From assembly GCF_021655615.1 (NCBI RefSeq), contig NZ_AP025245.1, positions 1,674,001-1,738,000 on the forward strand: a DNA stretch of 64,000 nucleotides. The letters run 5' to 3'. This DNA is from Acidianus sp. HS-5 (lineage in GTDB: Archaea; Thermoproteota; Thermoprotei_A; Sulfolobales; Sulfolobaceae). The position numbers were made by a program, and so were the translations under genes. The stretch's first letter is position 1, and every line of letters starts with the position of its first letter. Shown here one piece after another: positions 26,473 through 35,156 of the stretch. A model generated the notes under the pieces. That model made no database searches and was not told the DNA's origin. It saw nothing but the letters and a program-made list of their open reading frames with translations.

Positions 26473-27085
26473 CTAAAACTTTCCTTATTTCTATTTGGAT
26501 TTCCCTTGGAGTCTTATTACCGTCTATTACGACAAAATTCTCTTCCTTTGCCATTTTATCGTAAGCGTCCAATATCATAGACTGATATTTTAAAAATCCT
26601 TCCTCTGCGGGCAAATTAGTGAAGACGTCGTATCCAGCTTCTTGAGGCTTTATATTCCTTCTAGCTTTCTTTATCCTCTCTAATGCTACTTCTGCTGGAA
26701 CTCTAATGTAGAAAGTTACGTCTGGCTTTATTGCAAAGGAATAAAGTTTCTTAACCCAATCTATCTCAACTCCCCTAACGCTGTCCCTTGCATAAGCTGT
26801 GTAAATATATCTATCGCTTATTACTACGAATCCAGTCCTAAGCATCGGAAGGATATATTTCTCATACCTATCAGTAAAGTCTGTTGAATGAATTAAGCTG
26901 AAAGTGATCGGAGTTAACAAGTTCTTCTTCTTAGCCTCTTTTATAATATCATGAATCCATTCTGAAGAATTCCATTCTGTTAAATATGCATCTCTCTTCA
27001 TCTCTATCCAATCTTTTAATAGGCTAGCTTGGCTCGATTTTCCAGAGCCATCTATTCCTTCAAAGGCTATTAATATACCTTTCAA
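26447..27085 (-). CDS. tmk: Thymidylate-kinase family P-loop kinase
   Basis: The 212-residue kinase has an intact P-loop FEGIDGSGKSS (Lys16), the DR motif ISDRYIYTAYARD (Asp91, Arg92), and a LID region with VALERIKKARRNIK. The fold is that of dTMP kinase, which makes dTDP. However, it sits in an operon with Ppx, SixA and CHAD, and the related PPK2 kinases share the P-loop kinase fold and use polyphosphate. A polyphosphate-linked role is therefore a real alternative. It overlaps ppx by 4 bases and the altered paralogue by 26. Confidence 0.82.
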   Translation of the reverse strand: MKGILIAFEGIDGSGKSSQASLLKDWIEMKRDAYLTEWNSSEWIHDIIKEAKKKNLLTPITFSLIHSTDFTDRYEKYILPMLRTGFVVISDRYIYTAYARDSVRGVEIDWVKKLYSFAIKPDVTFYIRVPAEVALERIKKARRNIKPQEAGYDVFTNLPAEEGFLKYQSMILDAYDKMAKEENFVVIDGNKTPREIQIEIRKVLGEVLDNSI

Positions 27086-28341
27086 CTACTCCACCTAACA
27101 CCTAAGGGATACTTTTCTACTGTTTCTTTAACTATTTTACCATATTCATATAACTCTTTCTTTTTAAAATCTAAACCTGCTGATTTAATATTCTTCTTTT
27201 TAACTTTACCTTTACTAGCTTTGCATATTAAACCTATAGTAAGTATTTCACTCTGTGTAAAGCCCGGAATAATTGCAGTCCTAGTCATTCTATAGCAAGC
27301 GTCATAAGGGTTAAGATACTCAGACATCTTAAAAACAGAAGAAATAAATGCAGAAGCTCCGACGTAAAACGCTAAATCTCCTTTAACTGTTTTCTCTACA
27401 TCATTAAATACGTCCCAAGGAGGGTCTAGATAGTGATAAAACGCTATTGTCTCTAACCATTTATTTTTATTCAGTTTAACTCCTTCAGTTAATACTCCTT
27501 CTCTCATGCCGAAAGCTGATACCATCACTTTATCTGCTCCGAAGTGTTGTAATAGTTCGTCAATTATTACTGCTCCAGAATGAATAGTGTAAGCTCTTTC
27601 CTTGCTAATCCCAGGAAGAGCTGATCTCTCTTCCGCGTCTAATGAAAAGAGTACCTTAGCATATTTGCTTATTTGCGAAGAAGGAACTACGTAACCGTGT
27701 ATTGAGTTTGAAGGAAAGCCTGAAATTCTCTCATCGAGCTTTGCTAATGCTCTCATATTTCCTCCTGAACCCACAATAACTTTGGAAGGAGTAATGGAAA
27801 GCGTTGAAATTTCGTCCTTAATTATTTTCCTGATTTCCTTTTCTGAATAAGGAGACAGTTTTAATGCACCTATTGGCAGTTGATAAACCTTTGTAGCATT
27901 ACCTCCCTCGATCTTAGCTATTTCTAGAGATCCTCCACCTATTTCAAAGATTATTGCATCGCTTAAGGGCAACGTATTAGTAATCCCTGTGGCAGAAAAT
28001 GTTCCTTCTTCTTCTCCAGAAACTATTCTTAAATCCTCTCCTAAAATTTCAGATAGTTTGTCTGAAACTTCCTTTCCGTTTAAGGCATATCTGAAGGCAC
28101 TTGTACCTACGGCTTTAACGTTCTTTATCCCTTTAGCATTAATGAGCGATTTAAAAGATAGGAAAGCTTCTTCTGCAGTCTTTATTTTCTCATCAGAAAT
28201 TCTACCGCCTTCCTTAACTCCTTCGCCTATCCTTACAAAGTACTTTAAAGATCCTAAGAGCCTAAATGTATTATTTTGAAAAATATCATAAATTGAAAGT
28301 CTAAATGAGTTATAACCAGCATCTATTACTGCAGAAAGCAT
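27082..28341 (-). CDS. ppx: Ppx/GppA family exopolyphosphatase
   Basis: The 419-residue protein has the actin/HSP70-like fold of Ppx/GppA phosphatases: phosphate-1 loop SAVIDAGYNSFRLSIYDI at the N-terminus, VSGEEEGTFSATG, and phosphate-2 loop FEIGGGSLEIAKI. These enzymes remove phosphate from the ends of polyphosphate. The gene starts immediately after the SixA stop and overlaps the kinase gene by 4 bases (ATGA type), so translation is coupled. The C-terminal extension of about 120 residues is longer than in GppA-like short forms. Confidence 0.9.
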   Translation of the reverse strand: MLSAVIDAGYNSFRLSIYDIFQNNTFRLLGSLKYFVRIGEGVKEGGRISDEKIKTAEEAFLSFKSLINAKGIKNVKAVGTSAFRYALNGKEVSDKLSEILGEDLRIVSGEEEGTFSATGITNTLPLSDAIIFEIGGGSLEIAKIEGGNATKVYQLPIGALKLSPYSEKEIRKIIKDEISTLSITPSKVIVGSGGNMRALAKLDERISGFPSNSIHGYVVPSSQISKYAKVLFSLDAEERSALPGISKERAYTIHSGAVIIDELLQHFGADKVMVSAFGMREGVLTEGVKLNKNKWLETIAFYHYLDPPWDVFNDVEKTVKGDLAFYVGASAFISSVFKMSEYLNPYDACYRMTRTAIIPGFTQSEILTIGLICKASKGKVKKKNIKSAGLDFKKKELYEYGKIVKETVEKYPLGVRWSS

Positions 28342-28818
28342 TCAAACCAGCTTTAACACCTTTTGAGTTAAAAGCATTTTGATTACTCCTTTACCTTCTG
28401 TCGGGTTGTAATCAACAATTGCAACTCCGCCTTTCTTTAGTTCTACGTTTCCTCCCGTCATTGTTCTAACCAGTGAAGATAAATAAGGTTCATGACCTAC
28501 TACTAGCAATGTAGTATTATCCATTTCCTTAAGTTTCTCTACAAATGTAGAAGGCTCTTGATCAGGAGATAATTCGTTAAAAGTCTCTATTTTCTTATCA
28601 TCTATACCCATTTCATCTAATATAGTTTCAGCTGATTGATAAGCTCTAATATAAGGGCTTGTAAAAACCTTATCAAAAGCGTAATCTAACTCGTCTAGAA
28701 AAGATGCAACTCTCTTCATCTGCTTTATACCTTTCTTAACTAACTTCCTATCTTTATCATCTTTACCATCCATCTGGGGTTCAGCTTCCCCATGTCTTAC
28801 TATTATTAAAGTTATCAT
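28342..28818 (-). CDS. sixA: SixA-type histidine phosphatase
   Basis: The 158-residue protein is a small member of the histidine phosphatase superfamily. LIIVRHGEAEP (His9) holds the phospho-accepting histidine, TSPYIRAYQSAETI the conserved Arg, and LVVGHEPYLSSLV the second His. SixA enzymes remove phosphate from phosphohistidine or small phosphoesters. It is the first gene of the polyphosphate-type operon, directly abutting ppx. Its target here is unknown. Confidence 0.88.
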   Translation of the reverse strand: MITLIIVRHGEAEPQMDGKDDKDRKLVKKGIKQMKRVASFLDELDYAFDKVFTSPYIRAYQSAETILDEMGIDDKKIETFNELSPDQEPSTFVEKLKEMDNTTLLVVGHEPYLSSLVRTMTGGNVELKKGGVAIVDYNPTEGKGVIKMLLTQKVLKLV

Positions 28819-28893
28819 TAATAAAGACTGTAAAGTTACGAATTTAAGAGTTTTGTCAATATTCTCTATAGATAAATAAAATCTATATATTCT

Positions 28894-29268
28894 CTATTTG
28901 CACTCCTCATCCAACGTCTTAATGCTCATATCATCAACGTAATCTATTACACAAAAGAACTCTAAGTAATCTTCAGCAATAATAGCATGTTTAACTTGAC
29001 TATCAATAAAAATATAATCTCCATCTTTTAGCTCTAACTCCTTGTCCGAAACACAGACTTTACATTTTCCTTTAGTTATTATAACAGTTTCTTGATATTT
29101 ATGTACATGCATTGGTATTACTCCATTCTTTTCAAGGGAAAACTTCCTCACAGCATAATGAGCTCCTTCGTCTTTGGTTATCAACCATTGTATTTTGGCT
29201 CCTTTAGAACCTTTTATAGGTACGTCCTCTTTAGAAACTTGAGAAATGTTTGATATGTAAAAATCCAT
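28894..29268 (-). CDS. Cupin domain protein
   Basis: The 124-residue protein forms a single cupin barrel. The first motif is GVIPMHVHKYQETVIITKG with His/His/Glu metal ligands, and the second is GDYIFIDSQVKHAI with the last His. Such small cupins bind a metal and act as sensors or enzymes. It lies 30 bases downstream of the phosphate-type MFS transporter on the same strand, so both may be expressed together. The substrate is unknown. Confidence 0.82.
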   Translation of the reverse strand: MDFYISNISQVSKEDVPIKGSKGAKIQWLITKDEGAHYAVRKFSLEKNGVIPMHVHKYQETVIITKGKCKVCVSDKELELKDGDYIFIDSQVKHAIIAEDYLEFFCVIDYVDDMSIKTLDEECK

Positions 29269-29298
29269 ATAAGGAAAAAGAGAAAGTAAATAAAAAAT

Positions 29299-30675
29299 TT
29301 ATACCTTGACGTACTGTTCTTCCATTGAAGATTCTTCTAATGGTTTGTCCTTAGTCTCAGGTATGAAGAAGTACGTTATTCCAGCAGCTAAGAAAGTTAG
29401 CAAGCTAAGTATCAGAGTTAATCCGTCAACTCCTACTGAAGGCAATATAATTGTAGGAACTACTAACCCTGCAAGTGTTGCGCCAGTTCTTCCTGACGCT
29501 ACAGTGATAGACTGGACTGTACCTCTGACTTTCGTTGGAGCTAACTCAACTCCTAACATTCCTGCTGCACTAATTGATCCTGGGCCTGCTTGCATGAAGA
29601 AATCATACATTCCATAAACTATTAATGCCAAAAATGCTGGTAGCAAAGGTCTAAAGAAAGAGAAGGACATTAAAGATCCTGCCATACCTATGAAACCTAA
29701 TATCTGCATTGGCCTTCTTCCTAGTCTATCAATTGTAGATAATGCTAAAAGTCCTCCTGGTACTGTGAAACCGAATTCCGTAATGAACGAAAATAATGCA
29801 GGGTTAGTGATTCCTACGCTATTTGCTATAGTAGTTGGCCCAAATAATATTCCAGTATAAGCTGATAGGTCAAACAAGAACCATAATGACGCGGCCGCTA
29901 AAAAGATCTTACCTTGTTTCTTGAAGTATTCTGCAAAGGAGTTAGTGTCCTTCAAGTTTTCATTTACTTTAACATTTTTTCCTGCAACTTGCTTAACTAC
30001 ATTCTCAAAAGCTTTCATATCTCCTTTTATTCTTGCTAAATACCTTGATGTCTCAGGAATCTGTCTCCTTAGGTAAATGACTGAAGCAGCAGGTATTGCT
30101 CCAGCTGCTAGCACTACCCTCCAAACAGTACACAACGAGTATCCTAAGCTGGTTAATGCTAGATAAATTCCTGCAGCAACTGTTGCACCAAAACCCCACA
30201 TTAATCCAAAGCCTAAAGCTATAATCTTACCTCTATCCTTAGCATTTGCGTGTTCGGCCATTATCATAGGTGAAAGTACGTAATCTGCACCTACTCCTAG
30301 ACCTAGAAGGAACCTTGTTAAAACTAGTTCCAGGGGAGTTGAAACGAAAGCCTGCATTACTGCTCCAACGCTTAGTAAAGCAACATCAACACCGTAAAAC
30401 GTCTTTCTACCTCTATTTGATAAAATTCCGAAAATTATTGCTCCGATAGCTGCACCTATTAGCGCTGATGATGAAACCCATCCTTCCCAAAAATTGTATG
30501 CAGGGGTTTTAGAGTGTAGACCGAAACTTGTTAAAACTGCAGCTATTACGATCCCTATGGAGGATAAATCGTAGCCGTCAGTAAATACTCCCATTCCTGT
30601 TGTTAATAGACTTTTTATGTGAAACATACTGAAGTTCTTTTGATCCAAAGGTTTGAATACATCACTTAACTTCAT
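29299..30675 (-). CDS. MFS transporter, phosphate:H+ symporter (PHS) type
   Basis: The 458-residue protein has 12 helices and PHS-family marks: GMGVFTDGYDLSSIGIV in helix 1, the loop ILSNRGRKTFYGVD, LGLGVGADYVLSPMIMAEH in helix 4, and PETSRYLARIKGD. PHS members import phosphate or organic acids. ATG 30675 is chosen over the open ATG at 30696 because the family start KPLDQKN follows it and it keeps the usual spacing to the palindrome upstream (30720-30737). It is about 35% similar by eye to the MFS at 37652-39052. The cupin gene follows. Confidence 0.87.
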   Translation of the reverse strand: MKLSDVFKPLDQKNFSMFHIKSLLTTGMGVFTDGYDLSSIGIVIAAVLTSFGLHSKTPAYNFWEGWVSSSALIGAAIGAIIFGILSNRGRKTFYGVDVALLSVGAVMQAFVSTPLELVLTRFLLGLGVGADYVLSPMIMAEHANAKDRGKIIALGFGLMWGFGATVAAGIYLALTSLGYSLCTVWRVVLAAGAIPAASVIYLRRQIPETSRYLARIKGDMKAFENVVKQVAGKNVKVNENLKDTNSFAEYFKKQGKIFLAAASLWFLFDLSAYTGILFGPTTIANSVGITNPALFSFITEFGFTVPGGLLALSTIDRLGRRPMQILGFIGMAGSLMSFSFFRPLLPAFLALIVYGMYDFFMQAGPGSISAAGMLGVELAPTKVRGTVQSITVASGRTGATLAGLVVPTIILPSVGVDGLTLILSLLTFLAAGITYFFIPETKDKPLEESSMEEQYVKV

Positions 30676-30719
30676 ATGCCTATGTAATAGTATCATTTTT
30701 TAAATATTCTCGACATAAA

Positions 30720-30737
30720 ATCAATAGTACTATATTC
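30720..30737. promoter_or_regulatory. 18-bp palindromic operator candidate (site 2)
   Basis: The segment has the core ATAGTACTAT with weaker outer arms (13 of 18 positions like the perfect site at 39115). It lies 44 bases before the PHS-type transporter start codon. A second small palindrome, ATCTATATAGAT, is at 30756-30767. Confidence 0.45.
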
Positions 30738-30786
30738 ATTTTTATTAATTATATAATCTATATAGATGATAGAGGTAACTCCTACT

Positions 30787-31794
30787 CTAGATTCCTAAAG
30801 ATGACTCAATAACTGATATCATTCCATCTATTATTCTCTCCTTAACTATTGAGGCGTTGCCCCAGGAAAACAATGATGGTTCCAAATAGCAAGATAGGGC
30901 GCATTTGTTACAGCTCTTGTATTTCTCCCAATCGTAACTCTCCCATAGGGATTTGACGTTCATCTCCCATATCTTTTTACTCCCGGCATACTCATTGAGC
31001 ACATAGCAAGGTAAAACTACCCTTCCTTGAGGATCTATATTTATAGTCAACCAAGGTTTGCATATCCAAGGAATTCCTTTATACCAGGAATTTAGTATTG
31101 CCTCAAAATATTCCTTAGTATTCATTATAGGTTTACCTTTCTTCTTCAACTGAAGAAGTTTTTCTAGAACCTTCATTAGCCTATCTCTTTCTGGGCTCAT
31201 TTTATCTGCAGTAGAATAATCATAAGCTACCTGAAAATTAACTAAGACCTCAAGTTCCTCTGCAAGCTCAACAATTTTCTCAGCCTCGTCAAGATTTTCG
31301 CTTGATAAGGTAGTAGAAATCGTTAAAGGTACTTCATCTTTGGCAATTTTTATTCCTTCTAAAGTTTTATTAAAAGAACCTTTAACTCCCCTTATTTGAT
31401 CGTGGGTTTCTCCTATTCCATCAAGAGAGACAAAAACGTAATCTACGTATCTTTTTATTTCGTTGAATCTAGCCTTTAACAGAAGGCCATTAGTTACGAT
31501 TGAAGTGTGAAACCTCTCATGAGATTCCTTTAGTATCTCAGGCAAATCTTTTCTTAAGAGAGGCTCGCCTCCTTCAAATCCCATGAAAATAACTCCTAAT
31601 TCTGAAAGCTTCTTTAGCATCATTTTCTCTTCTTCCAGCGTAAGTAGTTTTTCGTCTTTCCTTCGCCAAAAAGGACACATCTTACACCTTAGATTACAAG
31701 AATAAAGTAACTTATGCCCTGCAATTATAGGTAAATTCTTCCTATTAAATAACCTTAAAAAACCAGTAGAAATAAAAGGTTTGATTTTTGCCAT
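30787..31794 (-). CDS. Radical SAM/SPASM domain protein
   Basis: The 335-residue enzyme has the radical SAM cluster motif CNLRCKMC (Cys33, Cys37, Cys40) followed by FMGFEGGEPLLRKDL (the GGE motif). A C-terminal SPASM-type domain with several cysteines (WICKPW, VLPCYVLN, YKSCNKCALSCYLE) can bind one or two extra FeS clusters. SPASM enzymes often modify peptides or act as anaerobic sulfatase-maturing types. No precursor peptide is seen nearby, so the substrate is unknown. It precedes no gene closely on its strand. Confidence 0.88.
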   Translation of the reverse strand: MAKIKPFISTGFLRLFNRKNLPIIAGHKLLYSCNLRCKMCPFWRRKDEKLLTLEEEKMMLKKLSELGVIFMGFEGGEPLLRKDLPEILKESHERFHTSIVTNGLLLKARFNEIKRYVDYVFVSLDGIGETHDQIRGVKGSFNKTLEGIKIAKDEVPLTISTTLSSENLDEAEKIVELAEELEVLVNFQVAYDYSTADKMSPERDRLMKVLEKLLQLKKKGKPIMNTKEYFEAILNSWYKGIPWICKPWLTINIDPQGRVVLPCYVLNEYAGSKKIWEMNVKSLWESYDWEKYKSCNKCALSCYLEPSLFSWGNASIVKERIIDGMISVIESSLGI

Positions 31795-31815
31795 AATATA
31801 TCATTTATCATGCAG

Positions 31816-33012
31816 TCATTTAAACATATTCTCCTCTTTAGAGAAAGAAATTGCCAATAACGCTAAAGATGCAGATCCATACTTCAATATATCTTCATCT
31901 AATTTAAACAATGGACTATGAGTGGGATACACACAATCCTTTTCCTTGTTTTTAGTGCCTATAAAGAGGTAACAGCCAGGCTTAACTTGAAGATATCGTG
32001 AAAAATCATCTGCTAGCATAATAGGCTCTGTTTCTACTATCGGCTTCCTTAAATTACCAAGTATCTCAGTAACCTTTGAAGTAATCTCAGGGTAATTGAC
32101 AAGCGGAGGGCAGATGTCGCTAAATAAGACTTCGCAGTTAGCATTAAAATTCTTGCAAAGAGAGTCAACAACATTTTTTATTTTAGATCTAACGTTATCT
32201 ATCGTAAAAACATCAAAACCCCTTATAGTACCTTCCATCACTGCCTCATCAGGAATAATATTGCTCTTTGTACCTGAGTGTATAGAAGTAACTGAAAGAG
32301 TAAATCCTTCCAATGGATTAACAATTCTTGAGGTTAATCCATGTAAAAGATTAATTATTTGAGCAGAAATAAAAATAGGATCTAATGTGGAATGAGGAGA
32401 AGATACGTGACCTCCTGTACCTCTGATTGCTATTTTAAAATTAGAAGAGGAAGGCATTAAGGCCCCCTTTCTAGTTGCAAAAAATCCTGAAGGAACAAAA
32501 GGTGATATATGCAAGCCAAATATGTAGTCAACATCATCTAGCTCATGGTTAGAGATTACTTCCTTCGCTCCTAAATCTTCTTCTTCTCCTGCTTGAAAGA
32601 TTAGCTTAACCTTACCTACTAATAAGTCCCGATTTTTAACTAGGAGTTGTGCAGCACCCAAAAGCATTGCAACGTTTGCGTCATGGCCGCAGGCATGCAT
32701 TACGCCATGGTTCTTCGACGAGTATTGTAAATTAGTCTTTTCAGTTATTGGTAAAGCACTCATCTGAACTCTCAGAGCGATAGTCTTTCCAGGTTTTCCA
32801 CTGTCTATTACACCTAAAACTGTAGTAGACGATGGCAGTCTTTTAGTCTCTATTCCTAAAGACCTTAATTTTTCCTCAATTAGTTTTGAAGTATTAATCT
32901 CCTGAAAGGGAAGTTCCGGATTTTCATGCAATATTCTTCTAATGCTTATTATTTCGCTTTCAATACTTGCACTATCTTTCAGAAGTTTCTCTGCAATCTC
33001 TGATATATTCAT
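31816..33012 (-). CDS. M20 family metallopeptidase / amidohydrolase (CpsA-like)
   Basis: The 398-residue protein belongs to the M20D amidohydrolases. Metal and catalytic residues lie in VMHACGHDANVAMLLGAAQL, AGEEEDLGAKE (Glu-Glu), IFGLHISPF, and PTHSPLFKLDED near the end. The family includes the Sulfolobus carboxypeptidase CpsA and N-acyl-amino acid hydrolases. ATG 33012 is preferred to the open start at 33030. It ends 22 bases before the radical SAM gene, so they may be cotranscribed. It is a soluble protein with a lid dimerisation domain in the middle. Confidence 0.88.
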   Translation of the reverse strand: MNISEIAEKLLKDSASIESEIISIRRILHENPELPFQEINTSKLIEEKLRSLGIETKRLPSSTTVLGVIDSGKPGKTIALRVQMSALPITEKTNLQYSSKNHGVMHACGHDANVAMLLGAAQLLVKNRDLLVGKVKLIFQAGEEEDLGAKEVISNHELDDVDYIFGLHISPFVPSGFFATRKGALMPSSSNFKIAIRGTGGHVSSPHSTLDPIFISAQIINLLHGLTSRIVNPLEGFTLSVTSIHSGTKSNIIPDEAVMEGTIRGFDVFTIDNVRSKIKNVVDSLCKNFNANCEVLFSDICPPLVNYPEITSKVTEILGNLRKPIVETEPIMLADDFSRYLQVKPGCYLFIGTKNKEKDCVYPTHSPLFKLDEDILKYGSASLALLAISFSKEENMFK

Positions 33013-33268
33013 GCAGAAAAGATTAAGCATGATAATAATAAATTCATTCTAAATAAACTGAAATAGCTAACGTTAATTTTTGTTAATCATGATAAATCAT
33101 TAAACGTCAATACTTGTGACCGTTCTTATAATCTCCTTATTTATTAATTATATCCCTGTTAAAAGTTAGAAAAACAGTAGAACGTATAAGTTTGGCAGAA
33201 AACATCTGCAACACGTCGAGACTTTTCAACCGTAATTTTAAAGAAAGATTCTTTACAATTTTTATAAT

Positions 33269-33501
33269 TCAATCATCTTCTTCTACGCTTACTTTACAAA
33301 ACTTTAATGAGTAAATTGCAGAAGCTTTAGCCTTGATTTCATCTTTAAGCTTTCTTGAATAAAAGGAGGTAAGTTCTATAACGGTTATTTCACTTGTAAC
33401 TAAATTTTTCATATTCATAATTTTCTTAGCCTTTCAAAATTGGAATCCTCATCTACAATGGATAGAATTATGCAAGTATCTACATAATAAATTTCACTCA
33501 T
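33269..33501 (-). pseudogene. VapC-type PIN toxin remnant
   Basis: The minus strand from ATG 33501 reads MSEIYYVDTCIILSIVDEDS, the PIN start with its first Asp, then FERLRK. A one-base shift is needed to continue as MNMKNLVTSEITVIEL and TSFYSRKLKDEIKAKASAI, ending at TGA 33269-33271. The protein is about 75 residues where VapC has about 130, so the C-terminal acidic residues are lost. The ATGA overlap with the upstream antitoxin gene is the classic vapBC arrangement. It is inactive by frameshift and truncation. Confidence 0.65.
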
Positions 33502-33622
33502 ACCTCTCCTCCCTTAAATCTGAAGTGTCCAACTTCTTGTAGGGATAACCCTCCTTTAACCATTTATTTACTAACACCATTATCTCCTCCTCTTCTCTAA
33601 TTCTTAATCCCTGCTCTTCCAT
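33494..33622 (-). CDS. VapB-type antitoxin, small, next to dead toxin
   Basis: A 42-residue open frame (MEEQGLRIREEEEIMVLVNK at the start, ending DTSDLREERYE) overlaps the VapC remnant by 8 bases (ATGAGTGA). Its length and acidic helical character with a short basic C-terminal toxin-binding tail fit a small archaeal antitoxin. It may be truncated at its N-terminus, as no clear DNA-binding domain is seen. The toxin partner is broken, so it is probably a leftover. Confidence 0.5.
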   Translation of the reverse strand: MEEQGLRIREEEEIMVLVNKWLKEGYPYKKLDTSDLREERYE

Positions 33623-33823
33623 ACTCAATTAACAGCCTCGTTTTTCACTTAGCAATTCCAAGTTTAATTATCTTTTCAATAATTTTAGCTACACTCTCGT
33701 TAATTTTAATAGTAATAGTTACATTTGTCATGCTATTATTTGGGTATGTCTCTATAATATCTATTTTTAGAGAAACAAATTGAAATCGCAATGGATCCGT
33801 GAATCGTCCTATAACAACTTTTA

Positions 33824-33838
33824 TGGATATTTAAAGCA
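33824..33838 (+). promoter_or_regulatory. TATA box of the glutamine-synthetase-like operon
   Basis: GATATTTAAAGCATA lies 28-43 bases before the ATG at 33867, a plausible TATA box for a gene with a short leader. Confidence 0.4.
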
Positions 33839-33866
33839 TATTATCTGCTAGAAATAAATTATTTTT

Positions 33867-35156
33867 ATGCCAGTAGGACAGGAATTAAAGGAGAAAGGAA
33901 TAGATATACTAAGATTTACTTGGATAGGACTAGACGGATACATTAGGGCAAAAGGAGCTTACGTGGATCACGTTGATGAAATGATTAAGTCAGGAATAGG
34001 GTTAACTAAAGCAATGTTCAGTTTTACGCCAATGGATACATTGTCACCTTATGGTTCTTTTGGACCGGAAGACGAAGACGTATTTTTAGTCCCAGATCTT
34101 TCCACGCTTTCAATATTTCCACCTTCAGCCACGGTTATCTGCAACTTGTTCTCTAATAGTAAACCTTGGGAATACGATGCAAGAAATTCCTTGAAATCTG
34201 CTCTGGATAAAATCAAGGAAGAATATGGATATGAATTTAAATCATCTTTTGAAATAGAATTCTATCTAGTAAAGGATAAAAAGCCTTACGATGACGCAAA
34301 GTGTTTTGATCCTTCAGCTTTCTATAATAATCCAATAATTTCAGAAATTGCGAAACTTCTAGATGATAATGGAATAGACATACTAAGGGTAATAAAAGAA
34401 TATGGCCCAGGACAGTACGAGTTTGATATACTCCACAAGGACTCCTTAAGGAGTTCAGACGAAGTTGTGATTTTCAAAGAAATCGCCAGACAGATAGCTA
34501 CGAGACACGGAATTGAGGCAAACTTTATGCCTAAACCTTTCAATAAGCTCGCGGGTTCTGGACTTCATCTAAATTTGAGTATTTGGAAAGATAACACTAA
34601 CGTGTTTTACAACGAAAAAGACAAGTTAGGCTTAAGCGAAATAGCTTACAATTTTATAGCCGGAGTCTTGGAGCATGCTAAGGCTTTAACTGCAATTGCG
34701 GCACCTACAGTAAACTCCTATAAAAGACTTGTCCCTGGATCTTGGGCTCCTACAAAAATTGCCTATGGATATAATAATAAATCCTCAATGCTCAGGATAC
34801 CTACACCTTACCCCGGAATGACGTCTGTCGATAGGAGAATAGAGTACAGAGTTCCAGATCCTTCTGTTAATCCTTACTTACTTTTAACTGCAGTAATTCA
34901 AGCAGGAATGGACGGAATAGAAAGGGGTTTAAAGCCTTCTTCACCAGTAAACGAGAATGCCTACTTCAGGAAGGACATAGAAGACTTACCAAGAAATCTT
35001 AGGGAAGCTTTACATGAGCTAAATAAGGATTCAACGTTCAAGGAGAGAATTGGAAGCAAAATGCTCGACGAGTTTATAAAGGTAAAAACTGCAGAAGTCG
35101 AGGAATATGAAAGCTATGTAACGGATTGGGAATATGAAGTCTACAGAAAACTTTGA
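33867..35156 (+). CDS. Glutamine synthetase family protein (GlnA-like)
   Basis: This 429-residue protein has the GS catalytic fold. SSFEIEFYLVKD gives a metal Glu, YGPGQYEFDI another, LAGSGLHLNLS the loop His, NSYKRLVPGSWAPTKIAYGY the ATP/Glu-binding segment, and RRIEYRVPDPSVNPYL the C-terminal signature. The adenylylation Tyr loop of true GlnA is absent. The segment fits gamma-glutamylamine or polyamine synthetase-type paralogues. It overlaps the amidohydrolase gene by 23 bases. In FluG-like proteins the same two domains are fused, so the two products probably act on one substrate. Confidence 0.87.
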   Translation: MPVGQELKEKGIDILRFTWIGLDGYIRAKGAYVDHVDEMIKSGIGLTKAMFSFTPMDTLSPYGSFGPEDEDVFLVPDLSTLSIFPPSATVICNLFSNSKPWEYDARNSLKSALDKIKEEYGYEFKSSFEIEFYLVKDKKPYDDAKCFDPSAFYNNPIISEIAKLLDDNGIDILRVIKEYGPGQYEFDILHKDSLRSSDEVVIFKEIARQIATRHGIEANFMPKPFNKLAGSGLHLNLSIWKDNTNVFYNEKDKLGLSEIAYNFIAGVLEHAKALTAIAAPTVNSYKRLVPGSWAPTKIAYGYNNKSSMLRIPTPYPGMTSVDRRIEYRVPDPSVNPYLLLTAVIQAGMDGIERGLKPSSPVNENAYFRKDIEDLPRNLREALHELNKDSTFKERIGSKMLDEFIKVKTAEVEEYESYVTDWEYEVYRKL

